From contig CM055098.1 of assembly GCA_029204225.1 (NCBI GenBank), positions 5,325,246 through 5,389,245 on the forward strand: a DNA stretch of 64,000 bases, written 5' to 3'. The notes below the pieces were generated by a model. The model saw only the letters and a list, made by a program, of their open reading frames with translations, was not told where the DNA came from and ran no database searches. The number at the start of each line of letters is the position of its first letter. Positions within the stretch are counted from its first letter, which is position 1. Positions 33,405 through 43,949 of this stretch are shown here, in pieces. Source of the DNA: Diphasiastrum complanatum (Eukaryota; Streptophyta; Lycopodiopsida; Lycopodiales; Lycopodiaceae). The translations under genes were made by a program, and so were the position numbers.

Positions 33405-35690
33405 ACTGAATAATGAATTAATTGATTTTTTTTTGTCCCACCCCCAAAAATAGCCCAAAAAATTGCTAAAAAAATGCCAAATTTTTTTTTCAGATACAGT
33501 TCCCAAAACCCACGGTTATGGGAACCGTGGGTTCTATGTTTCCAACTTTTCAAACTTGTATCCGTTTGAATCTTTTGTACAAATGTGAACCACTTGATGT
33601 TCTTTCTCTCTTTCCTTTGAATTATGATTTTTTAGAGTCTTATCATATACCGATTCTTTGAAGAATTGTTGTATGATCAACAATTCAATGAAGCACTACT
33701 TGACATTGGATTTTTTCAAATTGAATGCCATTGTGATTATCAAAATCAAGTGTTGAAGGAGCTATTTGTTGAAGTCTTCAAAAAATCTTCTAAATCATAT
33801 TGCTTAACATGTTGCATCTTTATTTGCCTTGTTTTGGGCTTTTTTAGATGTAAAAGCTATGGTGGTTAGTTATTGTTACATTAGAAAATAGCACCTGAGT
33901 CTAGATGAAATGTAGAACCCACAATAAATCTTATAAAAGAACGCTTTAGTGATTATGATCCAAGTTTGATCATGTTGCTGAATATATATCTCCTATGTAC
34001 GAATGATAGTAGTTAAATGATTTTCTTACTTTTTTTGAATAGGATGATTAGATCTACATAATCTAACTATGGCTAATTTGAAGGGGGGTGACTCCTTAAA
34101 GAGTCTAGGATTTGTATTATGATGAGGATGATTCAAAGGACAAACTAGATTATCCAATGTCAATGAAATCCTTTGTATAGTTCAACGCATAACTCCGTCT
34201 CATTTACAAAATGAAATGAGGGAGTGCTTTGAGGAGAGTGGAAATTTGATTCGTACATTGTCTAGTTATTTGTTTGGAAGCAAACAGGCTTCCAAACAAA
34301 CATCCGCATCAAATTTGGTTCCGTCAAAAGAAGTTTCTAACCTTGCTCTTACAAAAGGTGTTTCCATTGTTGCTACGACAAAGTTTGGATTTGAGGTAGC
34401 TTCTCCACAAAAGGTTGAAGTAAGACTAGTTTCAAAGGAAAAACAATTCATCAATTCATAGAAAGTAAGACTAGTTTTACAAGTACATCAATTCATTTCA
34501 TCTAGATCATGGTATCAAATTTCTTTGCTTAGTTTACATTCATGTATACTTTTGACATATAGCTTGCACATTTAAGTAGCATTACATTTTCTCACGTATG
34601 TAGTTCAAAATAGATTTTTGGTGTTAATGTATCTTGCAAGTTGTTTTGTTACAAAAATATGCTCATTTTTTATCAGGTTCTTATTGAATATTTAGTATGT
34701 ATTTCCTCATGTGTGATGATGAATAGTTTGGACATCTAAAAAAAGTCTTGCAATAAAAACACTATCACATTTGCATGTATTTGATATTTCACATTATCTC
34801 TAAGTAGTAGTAAATCCACGATCGATGAAGAATATACATTGACATATTCAAGTCATTGGGCTAATAATAAATGACCAACCTGAGAGACATTACTACAAAA
34901 GTCTTGACTAAGTCTTGACATGAGACACGTTACTACAAAAGAAATTAAAATGCAAATATTTTTCATGGAATTATATGTTAATAGAGTTGTATCACTTGAT
35001 GACTATATGATGGCCCTCAAGAAATTGTTACTTTCTATTCAAATTTATTATGATTACATGTGGTTACTTATGATTACATAAAATTACATATGTTCATTTA
35101 TTCTATTTTTTGTTTTCCCTTGCATAGATTTCGTCAGGCAACACAATAAATACATTTGTACATTTGGTTGAAGAGGGCGTAGGCCACATTTTGACATAAG
35201 CCAACATATCGCACCATCGTGAATTGAGACTATCCATGATTTGAACACAATCCATTTGAATAGCAATGGATTGATTGTTCTTGTAAGAGTTCTATTGAAA
35301 CTTATAAGCATACTCATTTTACATGTTTTTTGTTTGTTTGTTCTAATAAGACACACAAAATAATTTTCAAACATCCATAGTATAAGTGAAAATCTAAATT
35401 TTGTATTTGTAATTAAGACTTTGACATGATTATTTGTGAATATAATGCTCAATTTTTTGTTTCTCATTTGTAAATTAGCAGATATTTTTTATAGCATTTT
35501 AGTTTTTAGAGTCTCAATAATTTTGTACTTTCTTTTTGGACAATGAATTTGGCCTAAAATAAATTTCTAAAGTGTCAATATTTGACTTAATTTTTTAAAA
35601 TTATTAGAAAAGCTAAGTCTTTTTGAGGGAATCTTGAAATAGGTAACACGCAACATTACCTATTCAATACGTAACAATGTTTTTGCTATT
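33405..35690. other. AT-rich non-coding stretch, no gene seen
   Basis: The open frames at 33666-33869 and 34216-34461 have no recognisable domain. Probably decayed repeats upstream of the copia integrase remnant. Confidence 0.35.
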
Positions 35691-36560
35691 CAAAAGACAT
35701 TGCCAAGTATGGAGGATTTTGTGGAGCAAGCTTTCATAGACCTCCCTTCTTTGGTGCCTTATGGAGAGAAGAAGGTCATCAACATGGCCAATGATGGTAC
35801 AGTTCTTATCAAGGGCATTGGTACTATTCTTATTTTTCTCTCATCTACAAATAGGAATGTAAGCATAAAGAATGTTTTGTTCATACTTTCCATTACTAAG
35901 AATGTGCTTAGTGTGTGACAAATGGTTGACAAATGGCTCAATGCCAAAGTCACAAAGATTGTCTTATTCTAGATCTAGCTCAAGATCTAAGATGCCTTTT
36001 CATTTAGTACATTTGGATGTACATTATACTAGTTCTTTGAGTAAAGGAGGAGCAAATATGTTTGTGACTTGAATTGATGACTTCAGTAGATATTGTTGGA
36101 CTTATCTTCTAAAGGGTGAGGATTTCATATTTGATGTCTTTTGTGGAGAGTCAATTTAACATGAAGATTAAGTGCTTAAAGTTGGCAAATGACCTATCAA
36201 CAAAGTTCAAAGAGGTTTGTGTGGCACATGGGATCAAGAGAGAGCTTTCAAACTCAAAGGTTCCACATAGTGTGGAAGAGAGGAAGATCAATCTTTTTTA
36301 AAGAGCTAAATCCATGAGAGTGAATGTAAATCTTCCCAAGTCATTTTGGGGTGAAGCTTTGATGTGTGCTAGCTTTGTTTGCAATAGGAACGCAAATGAA
36401 GACTTGGATGGTAAGAGTTCATTTGAAGTTTTTTTTGGTAAGAAGCCAAGGATGGAGTATTTGAAGATCTTTGGTAGTACTTGCTATGTCAACTCATCTT
36501 TTGGATTCTTGAAGGAAATCTTTGTTGGCTATAGTGAAGTAAGAAGTTTAATTTACTTTT
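35690..36560 (+). pseudogene. Copia protease-integrase pseudogene
   Basis: Plus-strand frames contain GTVLIKGIGTILIF, then VLFILSITKNVLSV (the gag-pre-integrase VLYVP.ITKNLLSV block), LVHLDVHYTSSLSKGGANMF, IDDFSRYCWTYLLK, SVEERKINLF, LPKSFWGEALMCASF and FEVFFGKKPRMEYLKIFGST. These are the ordered signatures of a Ty1/copia integrase core and tail. Stops and frame changes occur near 35918, 36072 and 36300. No LTR was identified for it. Confidence 0.75.
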
Positions 36561-36564
36561 TTTA

Positions 36565-37260
36565 TCTCATGTTTGAGCAATTTCATGTGAATGTGTGCAA
36601 ATTGTCAAGATATGGTGAAACTAGCTACATTGTTTTGCATCATTTTGATGGAGTTGTATTAGCATTCTTGGCTGGTTTTGCTGATGGAAATGAAGCTAAA
36701 GGAGGCTCATTATATTATTCATTCATGATCAAGTCATCAAGGAAGGGTTGATGATATCTAGGCTCATCCATGGATTTTCATGGTGGAAACATATCAAAAA
36801 AGGACAAAGATGGAAGAGACATGCAAGCATTAGTTAATTACTCACATTTATTGTTTAATTGCTGTAATTTTTCATAGAGTTCAAAGTTGGAAGCATGGAG
36901 GAATCATTACATTTACATTCTACTTGGTTCTTTGTGTTCTAGTTACATCTTGACGTGTAAAATTGATGTAAGAAATAGTGAAGCATCCAATGTGGACACT
37001 ATTCTCTATATCAATTATGGAAGTTACTATAAAATCGTAGAATAAAGTCTATCCTTAGGATGGAGATTATTCTAAAGATGGATCAAAGTAGTGTGGTTAA
37101 ATCTATGCTAAAACTAGTTGAAGAGGGAGTACCATCGTTGCGTATCAAATGAGCAATGTTGCGGATTACCTAAAATAGATTCTTGATAAAATTTGACACT
37201 TTTCAATCTATTTTAAAATTTGATGCACATTATTATTTTTAGCCAAAAAAATTTAAAAGC
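36565..37260. other. Non-coding stretch, no gene seen
   Basis: AT-rich; only the tail of a chance frame (to 36751) and no domains. Confidence 0.35.
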
Positions 37261-38030
37261 CTAAAAAGTTATTCTTGCATTTGTCTCCACATCAATACTT
37301 GAAAAAGGGTCGCTTCTAGTTCCATATATGGGCTTGGTGGAGGTCATTATATTAAAGTTGGTTTCAAAATGTCCTCTAACTCTACTCCATGATTGCTCAA
37401 ATGGACAATGGGAAGGCTTGAATTTACTCATAATAGTATCAAAGACAATCGGAGTTCCAAGAGCAGAGTTTTTATGTAGAGTGACAAGTCTGTAGGTTTG
37501 TACTTCCTTCTCAGTCAAATGTGCAAGCATAATCCAAAGATCAACAAGTAAAGCAACAAGAAAATTAACAGTAGGCAATCTCCAAAGTTTAAAAGAAGTG
37601 CGAACAGACTTGAACTCAATGGTTCTAGGGACCATGGGAACTTGGCAACTCTTGGCTTGACAAAATTCGTATGTGGATTGGTCACCAATATCACAAACAT
37701 CTTGGGAAAAGATCTTAAGTTGAGAAACACTATCCTCATCCAAGTCATCTAAGAATATAAGGGAGTGACTGGAGAGAGGTACATCATGAGTGAAAAAAGC
37801 TGGTTCAGCAAAGATGACACTTTTTGTTTCTCTAAGCAATAAAAACTTTTTTTGATATGCAACTTAAAACTTTTTCAAATCTATCAACAAACCCGACTAT
37901 GTCACCATACATAGTTTCTACGATAGCCATAGGATCTCTTCTTAACAAGATCAAGATAGATTTTAACCCAATCCAAAGTTCCCAATAGGTCAATCAGAGA
38001 TGGAACCTTATCTTCAAGTCCAACAGAAAA
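37261..38030 (-). pseudogene. Unrecognised minus-strand coding cluster, frame-broken
   Basis: A 192-residue frame (37839 to 37261) contains FLDDLDEDSVSQLKIFSQDV and KLWRLPTVNFLVALLVDLWI. Upstream the same strand carries further protein-like frames without a gap: VPSLIDLLGTLDWVKIYLDL, then RDPMAIVETMYGDIVGFVDR and FEKVLSCISKKVFI, joined by shifts near 37925 and in an A-run near 37845. Together about 255 residues appear to derive from one protein. I do not recognise the family. A decayed host gene fragment captured by repeats or an unknown transposon protein are both open. Confidence 0.4.
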
Positions 38031-38275
38031 ACAACTAGCCAATCAGTATCAATGAAAAATTATGCATAATTACACTCTTTTTTATATAACATATAAGAGT
38101 ATGAATAAATCAGGTACGTGGAGGAAGGGGATCCTTATAACCCAAAGAAAAAGCTTCTTGAAACCAACTTGAGGACTAAACCAATAAACAATAGACCTAA
38201 GTTAGCTAATAAATCGAATAAAAGATAAGGTTCAATACTATCCTGACCAAAGGATAGTCATATTTACGTCCCAAT

Positions 38276-38280
<5 letters not shown>

Positions 38281-38332
<52 letters not shown>
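38281..38332. repeat. (GA)n microsatellite
   Basis: About 52 bp of GA dinucleotides directly before the first copy of a 0.5-kb duplication. Confidence 0.97.
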
Positions 38333-38337
<5 letters not shown>

Positions 38338-38338
<1 letters not shown>

Positions 38339-39440
38339 AGTTCCTCTTGCTTAAGCAAGACCAAACCTTTTGAAACCTTATCCATAAACCAACAAGGTAA
38401 AACATAGTTGAAAAGCATATAGTACTCAAAAAGCACCATAGAGCAAAACCTATTTCAAGACATCCAGTTGGTACCTGCCACCATCCCACCATAGCAACTT
38501 AACAACTTATAGTATTGAATGAAATAATGTAGTCCAATCTTCCATATTTAAAGTGATTGATAGGCCACACCATATCCTTACCGTATCATGGAATTCCGCC
38601 ATTCTATGGTATTGATCAATTTTAATGATATTGATCCATATACATCTATGAAATTAGAGCATATGTATTTGAAAACTAGTTGTGCAAAATAAATTGCAAC
38701 TCATAAACAAGAGATAGCATGGATTAGTACTCGGGTATGGGGGCTCGTATAAAATGAAGGTAATGTACCATTTTTTGCAATCCTTAAGCATATCCATGTC
38801 TTCCAAGAGCCCGCCAACTATCGCTCTGTTTCAGACATTTTACTTACTAGTCATGTCTTATATATATATATATATATAACATAATTTCACATAGTTCCTC
38901 TTGACAAGTCAAGACCAAGCCATTTGAAAACTTTTATTCAAAAATCAACAAGGTAAAATATAGCTGAAAAGTAAAATACAATGCTTAAAAAAATACCGTA
39001 AAGCAAAATTCATTTCAAAACATGCAACTAATACCTGCCACCATCCCACAACACAAAATTGCATGAGCTAGTACATGGAAAAAACAAAGTCGAATGTCAG
39101 TTGTTATCCATATACAAAACAAATTCTACCACTTGATGGTCCAATATTTTCATTCAAATATAAATTTAGTGATAGGCCAAATCCTAACTTAACCATATCA
39201 GGGTAGATGCCATGTTAATCATTATATGTAGTATTGGTCTGTAAAAGCTAATCGTGAAATGAAGTTTAACAATTACGATGAGCATGGACGCATGCATAAG
39301 TTCTAAGACAAAATACAATGTACTCAAACCCTCGTGATTGTTGAATAGAATCAATATGTCGTGCATTAGTGTCATTACTCAGCATATCCATGCTTTTCAG
39401 AAGTGTACAAGCTCAAACCTTACTTTATCATGTCTATTGA
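38338..39440. repeat. Diverged direct duplication of about 0.5 kb
   Basis: Copy 1 (about 38338-38860) and copy 2 (about 38892-39440) share, in order, TTCCTCTTG..AAG.CAAGACCAA, CAACAAGGTAAAA.ATAG.TGAAAAG, ATACCTGCCACCATCCCA (with variants), GTGATAGGCCA, and GCATATCCATG.(T)TTC. Spacing is about 554 bp. An (AT)n run near 38860-38878 separates the copies. Confidence 0.7.
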
Positions 39441-39444
39441 CATT

Positions 39445-40100
39445 TGATATACTCCTTATCAAAATTAATCGACTAGAAGGGTTGCTGAATTTTGTTCTAC
39501 TCAATCCAGAAACCCTAATTTATAGACCATAATCAACGTTTGAATTGACATACTAAAGCAAAAGACAATTGCTATGAAATGAGAGTTTATGTGTAATGAA
39601 TTTAGCTCTAATCTATGCATAGTTTTGAGAGTAAGCAAATGGTAATGTGTAAGAAAAGCAAAAAAAAGTTCATGCAAGTTTTCTAGTTTTAATTGGATCT
39701 CTTGTAGCCTTATCTCTACTCATAATTCAATCAATGCCAATTCCAATAGACTTTGTTTAGAAGCTCATGCCTGAATAGACATAGCAAGGTTCTCTTGTGA
39801 CAATGTCATGACTCTTCCACAATGTACGTACTCTTTATTGGCCAAAACACATAACATATTTGAGTTTATGTTTCTTACAAATTCAAAACCCTAAAACACA
39901 TTGAGATTTTGAGCCATAAACTTGCTTTGTAACCATAATATATTTGTTTAGTGAATGACTTCATGTATCAACAATTGAAAGAGTACATTCCCCATATTAC
40001 GATATGTCTTAAATAAGCACACATCCTACTTCTCAATATCATACTTGAATCCAACGTATTCATATGTCAAGACAAAAGTGTAAAGACAATTGCCAGAACT
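39445..40100. other. Non-coding stretch, no gene seen
   Basis: AT-rich sequence without domains. Confidence 0.35.
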
Positions 40101-40104
40101 AAAT

Positions 40105-40260
40105 CAATTAGAGGCCTAAAAGTCAAGTTATCACCTATTTGGAATTCAAACTTATAGGGAGGTAGAAATTGGCCAATAACTAATAGGGCCAAATGTCCAC
40201 TCTCCACTTTAAATAGTGGCACAATGTACTTTATTTCTCATGTTCAAACAAAGAAAGGTG
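40105..40260 (+). mobile_element. LTR fragment of the gypsy family seen at 12200 and 25170
   Basis: AGAGGCCTAAAAGTCAAGTTA matches the 25290 region, and GGGAGG(T/C)AGAAATGG-like, CCAATA and the CTCTCCACTTTAAATA region parallel the 12400-12470 part of the 5' LTR. The ends are not found. Confidence 0.55.
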
Positions 40261-40320
40261 GAGAATCTACTATTTTGAGTGAGTGTCAAAGAAACATCGT
40301 CTTTATCTGATGCAAACAAA

Positions 40321-40960
40321 GGACAAGAAACAATGCAAAGTGAATACAATTCACTCATCATGAACTAGACATGGTCTCTGGTTCAGCCCCCTTCCAAGAA
40401 GAAGATGATCGACACCAAATAGATCTTCAAAAGAAAATATAATTCTAATGGCTCTATCTCAAAACGGAAAGCTAGATTTGTAGCTAAAGGCTACTCTCAA
40501 ATCCAAGGTATCGACTTCACATAGACGTTCAGTTTGGTAGTCAGAATATGGTCAGTTAAAATCTTACTTGCACCAGCAGCTTCAGAAGATTTTGAAATTC
40601 ATCAAATGGATATCAGAATAACTTTTTTGAACTGTGTAATAAATGAAAACATTTACATCTTCTAGCTTTTGAAGATTTGAATCAAAGGCAAAGAAAATAA
40701 GATATGAAAATTAAGGGACTCTGTGGCTAAAACAAGCTCATCGAGCTTGATTTGAGAAAATCAATTCCTATATTTTTAAGACAATTAGGATTCTCTCCTA
40801 ATGTTGTACATTCGAATGTTTATATTGGGCCTTGGCATTTTGCAAATTTTTCTTTGTCCATGATTCAACAAGAAGATAGCACATGGTGTGTTACCTTTTG
40901 GTTAAATCATTGTGCGCTACTATTTTTATGCCATTACATGATTTTCTGTATATAAGAATT
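40321..40960 (+). pseudogene. Copia reverse transcriptase remnant (first of two)
   Basis: Broken frames read [20 protein letters not shown] and IQGIDFT (copia RT: KARLVAKGFSQ..GIDY.ETF), then FEIHQMDIRITFLN.VINENIYI and, at 40752-40955, FSPNVVHSNVYIGPWHF. Many stops are present (for example at 40470, 40524 and 40668). It is closely related to the remnant at 41860-42136. Confidence 0.7.
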
Positions 40961-41085
40961 GTCGTTTGGTACATGGTTAAAAATTTTACTAGCCATTAAA
41001 TTTAAATAGTTCGATCATGATACACTTTGTTATCCTTTAAAATTAGGTTTGTTTGTATCATTAAAATATGTTCACGAAGCTGTAA

Positions 41086-41459
41086 AGGCTAGCACGCCAA
41101 CATGCTAGCCTACAAAAAAAAAATTAAAAACAAAAAGCTACGTTTTTTTAATTTTCTTTTTTTTTAAACCGATTTGGTTAACATGCCGATGTGCTATCCA
41201 AATTGACTTACAAAAGAAAAATTAACTAGCACGTCAACATACCAACTTTTACAACTTCATAAACATTTTTTTAATAATAAAGATATAGCTTTATTTTAAT
41301 TATGAAAAAATATTTATAGAGGTTTACGACATGCTAGCTTCTAAAACAAATTTAGAAAAAATTTAAAATTCTTAATTTTTGTAAAACTAAAAAAAGTTAA
41401 ATGATTATTATTTTGTTATTTTGAAGCCAACTTGGCTAGCATGACGACATGCTAGCCAA
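41086..41459. repeat. Array of GGCTAGCA..TGCTAGCC hairpins
   Basis: At 41432-41459, TTGGCTAGCATG and CATGCTAGCCAA form perfect 12-bp arms around a 4-base loop. At 41086-41111, AGGCTAGCA and TGCTAGCCT form 9-bp arms around 8 bases. Weaker versions of the same motif occur near 41180, 41225 and 41330. A-rich tracts follow most copies. This looks like a degenerate array of one inverted-repeat unit. Confidence 0.7.
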
Positions 41460-41589
41460 ATCGGCTCCCAAAAAAAAAACATTTTCTTGGAATTAAAAAA
41501 AATCATTTTCTTAAAATAAATAAATAAAAAATTGATCATATATGCTCTCTAAAAAACTAGTTTAATGCAAAATCAAGTCACGAAAAAAC

Positions 41590-42136
41590 CAAATTGTTTT
41601 GCAATTATTGCAAAAGGACTTACCATGAGATTAAAGATTGAAGGATAAGAGTCCACAATGAATAAAAAAAGCAACAGAATAATTCTACTAAAGCTAGAGA
41701 CGGTCAAGAAAATGAAGAACCACAAAAGCTCTTCATGGTGGATTCAACCAAAGTACTTGATGCACATTGTTGATACATTGACTGTAGCACATCTCAACAT
41801 ATGACTGGTTCATCATCTTGGAGACTAGCACTCACTAGTTTTTCAATTGAGGTCTAGTATGCTTGGGAAATTCATCAAATGGATGTCAATAGAGCTTTTT
41901 TGAATGGTATAATAAATGAAGACATTTACATCTTTCAGCTTGAAAGATTCAAAATCGAAGGCCAAGAAAGTAACGTATGCAAACTACATAAGGGAGTCTG
42001 TGGCCTAAAACAAGCTCATCGAATTTGGTTTGAGAGAATCAATCCCTATTTGGTACAACAAGGATTCTTTCCTAGTGTTGTTGATTCAAATGTTTATATT
42101 GGGCCTTGGCATTTTGCAAGTTTCTCTAACCCGTGA
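41590..42136 (+). pseudogene. Copia deletion derivative: zinc knuckle, protease, then reverse transcriptase
   Basis: Frames in order: a gag zinc knuckle FCNYCKRTYHEIKD whose last Cys codon is now TGA; the protease site DCSTSQHMTGSSSW (DSGA has become DCST); then directly, from about 41860, WEIHQMDVNRAFLNGIINED, CKLHKGVCGLKQAHRIWFER and DSNVYIGPWHFASF. Integrase and the first part of RT are absent, so one deletion joined protease to RT. The intact-looking RT tail is cleaner than that at 40321. Confidence 0.75.
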
Positions 42137-42156
42137 TTCAACAAAAAGATAAATCT

Positions 42157-42159
<3 letters not shown>

Positions 42160-42195
<36 letters not shown>
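42160..42195. repeat. (CT)n microsatellite
   Basis: About 36 bp of CT dinucleotides just after the copia remnant. Confidence 0.95.
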
Positions 42196-42199
<4 letters not shown>

Positions 42200-42200
<1 letters not shown>

Positions 42201-43949
42201 CAAAGTTTATGGCTAAATTTTTCTATGCATGTTCATTAGATTCAATTGACACTAGCTCATGAGCCCTCATTTGTCACGCATATTGATTATTTCTTCATCA
42301 ACACGCTATTCTAACCTGTAGTGGAATATGGATTTGATTATTTTAGCATAGTTGCAACTATCTCAAGTCCAACAACGTACTTTTCAAGACACTTAGTCTG
42401 GAATCTTACCAAGTGCGCCCCTGAATATTCAACTTATGAATATGGTCAATCAACCGTGGAGTTTTATTATGTTAGATCATTGTCATAATCCCTATATCAA
42501 CTGCTTGTTATGTTCAAAATCCCACCACAACTTATTGCTATGTGAAATGAGCTAGAGCATGACAGTTTTAGCTACAAATTTGTTTCATCTGCAGAATTGT
42601 GCTGTCTACCTAAACCTGGGATGAAGCCAATCGGGCGCTCTTCAGCACCAGGAGAACGATGCAGAATCAGACTACTCAATTTCTTGAATTTTCTGCATAA
42701 TTTCTCTGTGGATTCTATGGGAACTTACAATAACAGCACTGAGCACAGAGCATTATAATCTGCTTAATTACAATGGAAAAATATTTTTCTTCCTTCAATG
42801 TTTAATCATTGAAGCTGGACCAGAACTGCAAGCTGTTGCCATATGGCCAGACTCAGAGTATACAACTTTGAGAGCAAATTTGAAGTATAGCAACTCTAAT
42901 AAGATCCATATGGTATTTTGTCAAGGGCCATAATGGCCACTAAACTGCACCCTTGAGAACTTTTGTAGAAATATGAACATGTTTTCAAAAGCATGGAAAC
43001 TGCATCAGGACAACTAATTCATAAATCTGCCTGCGCAGGCAGGAAAGCTTTTTAGTGTTCAAACAACACAACTCATACTACTTTCCAAAGCCCAATACAA
43101 GAGTGCCATTGTTTTACTGCTCAGCTCTTTCACAGTTGTTTGATCTGAGACTGTATCTGCTTGAAAATAGTCAAGCTTCAAGTTGCTTCTCTTGCTCAAT
43201 GCTCATGATTTGCTCTTAATTTCAATCTTGCTAAAACTATAATCTACAAAAAGGAGCATGCGCTCCTACCAACTATGCAATGACTGTTACTTTGAATTAT
43301 GTCAAAAATGCTATATCAGATGGGTATCTCCTAACAATCCTATGATGATGCCAGATACCGTTCTTTTCAGTGACCTTGGGTAAGTATGGACTAATCCTTA
43401 AACCTCCAATCACAAAAAATTGGAGCTCCTTCAAATATGTTACACAGTGTGGGCATTGCCACATACAGAGACACAACATAGGCATGTAGCTAGTTCCTGT
43501 ATCTTCGTTTACAAACCAAAGTTGGAGGCTATGTTACAAAATAATGAGTTTTGCCTGGCCACAAACTAAAGCATACGACTGTTGATGCCTCCGCAAGAGA
43601 ACAGATATCTCACACATCATAAGAACGTAGCAAGAAAGTATTAAGGCGTGAAATTGTTACCAGGGCATTCTCTTGGGAGTCGCATACACTTTACCCTAGA
43701 TAGTTACAAAGCTCAGCCCAAAGCAATTAGAGATCAATAGGTTTAGGAAGTGAATTTCATGGAGAACGGGACACGAATCACTTCCATCCTAGAGAAGATA
43801 CGTCAATTCATTTTGTTATTTAAGACCATAATGTGGCCGAAGTTTATGCCCTCAAGTCGATGAATCATTCAGATAGTAAGCGAGCAATGTAACTGAAAAG
43901 TGTACAACTATGATCTTCATACATTGTCATTTATTCTAACAATGTGCTA
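42200..43949. other. Intergenic stretch and 3' flank of FIP1
   Basis: No supported gene. On the minus strand an AATAAA lies about 14 bases beyond the FIP1 stop (complement TTTATT near 43930-43935), probably too close to be the main polyadenylation signal. Confidence 0.4.
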
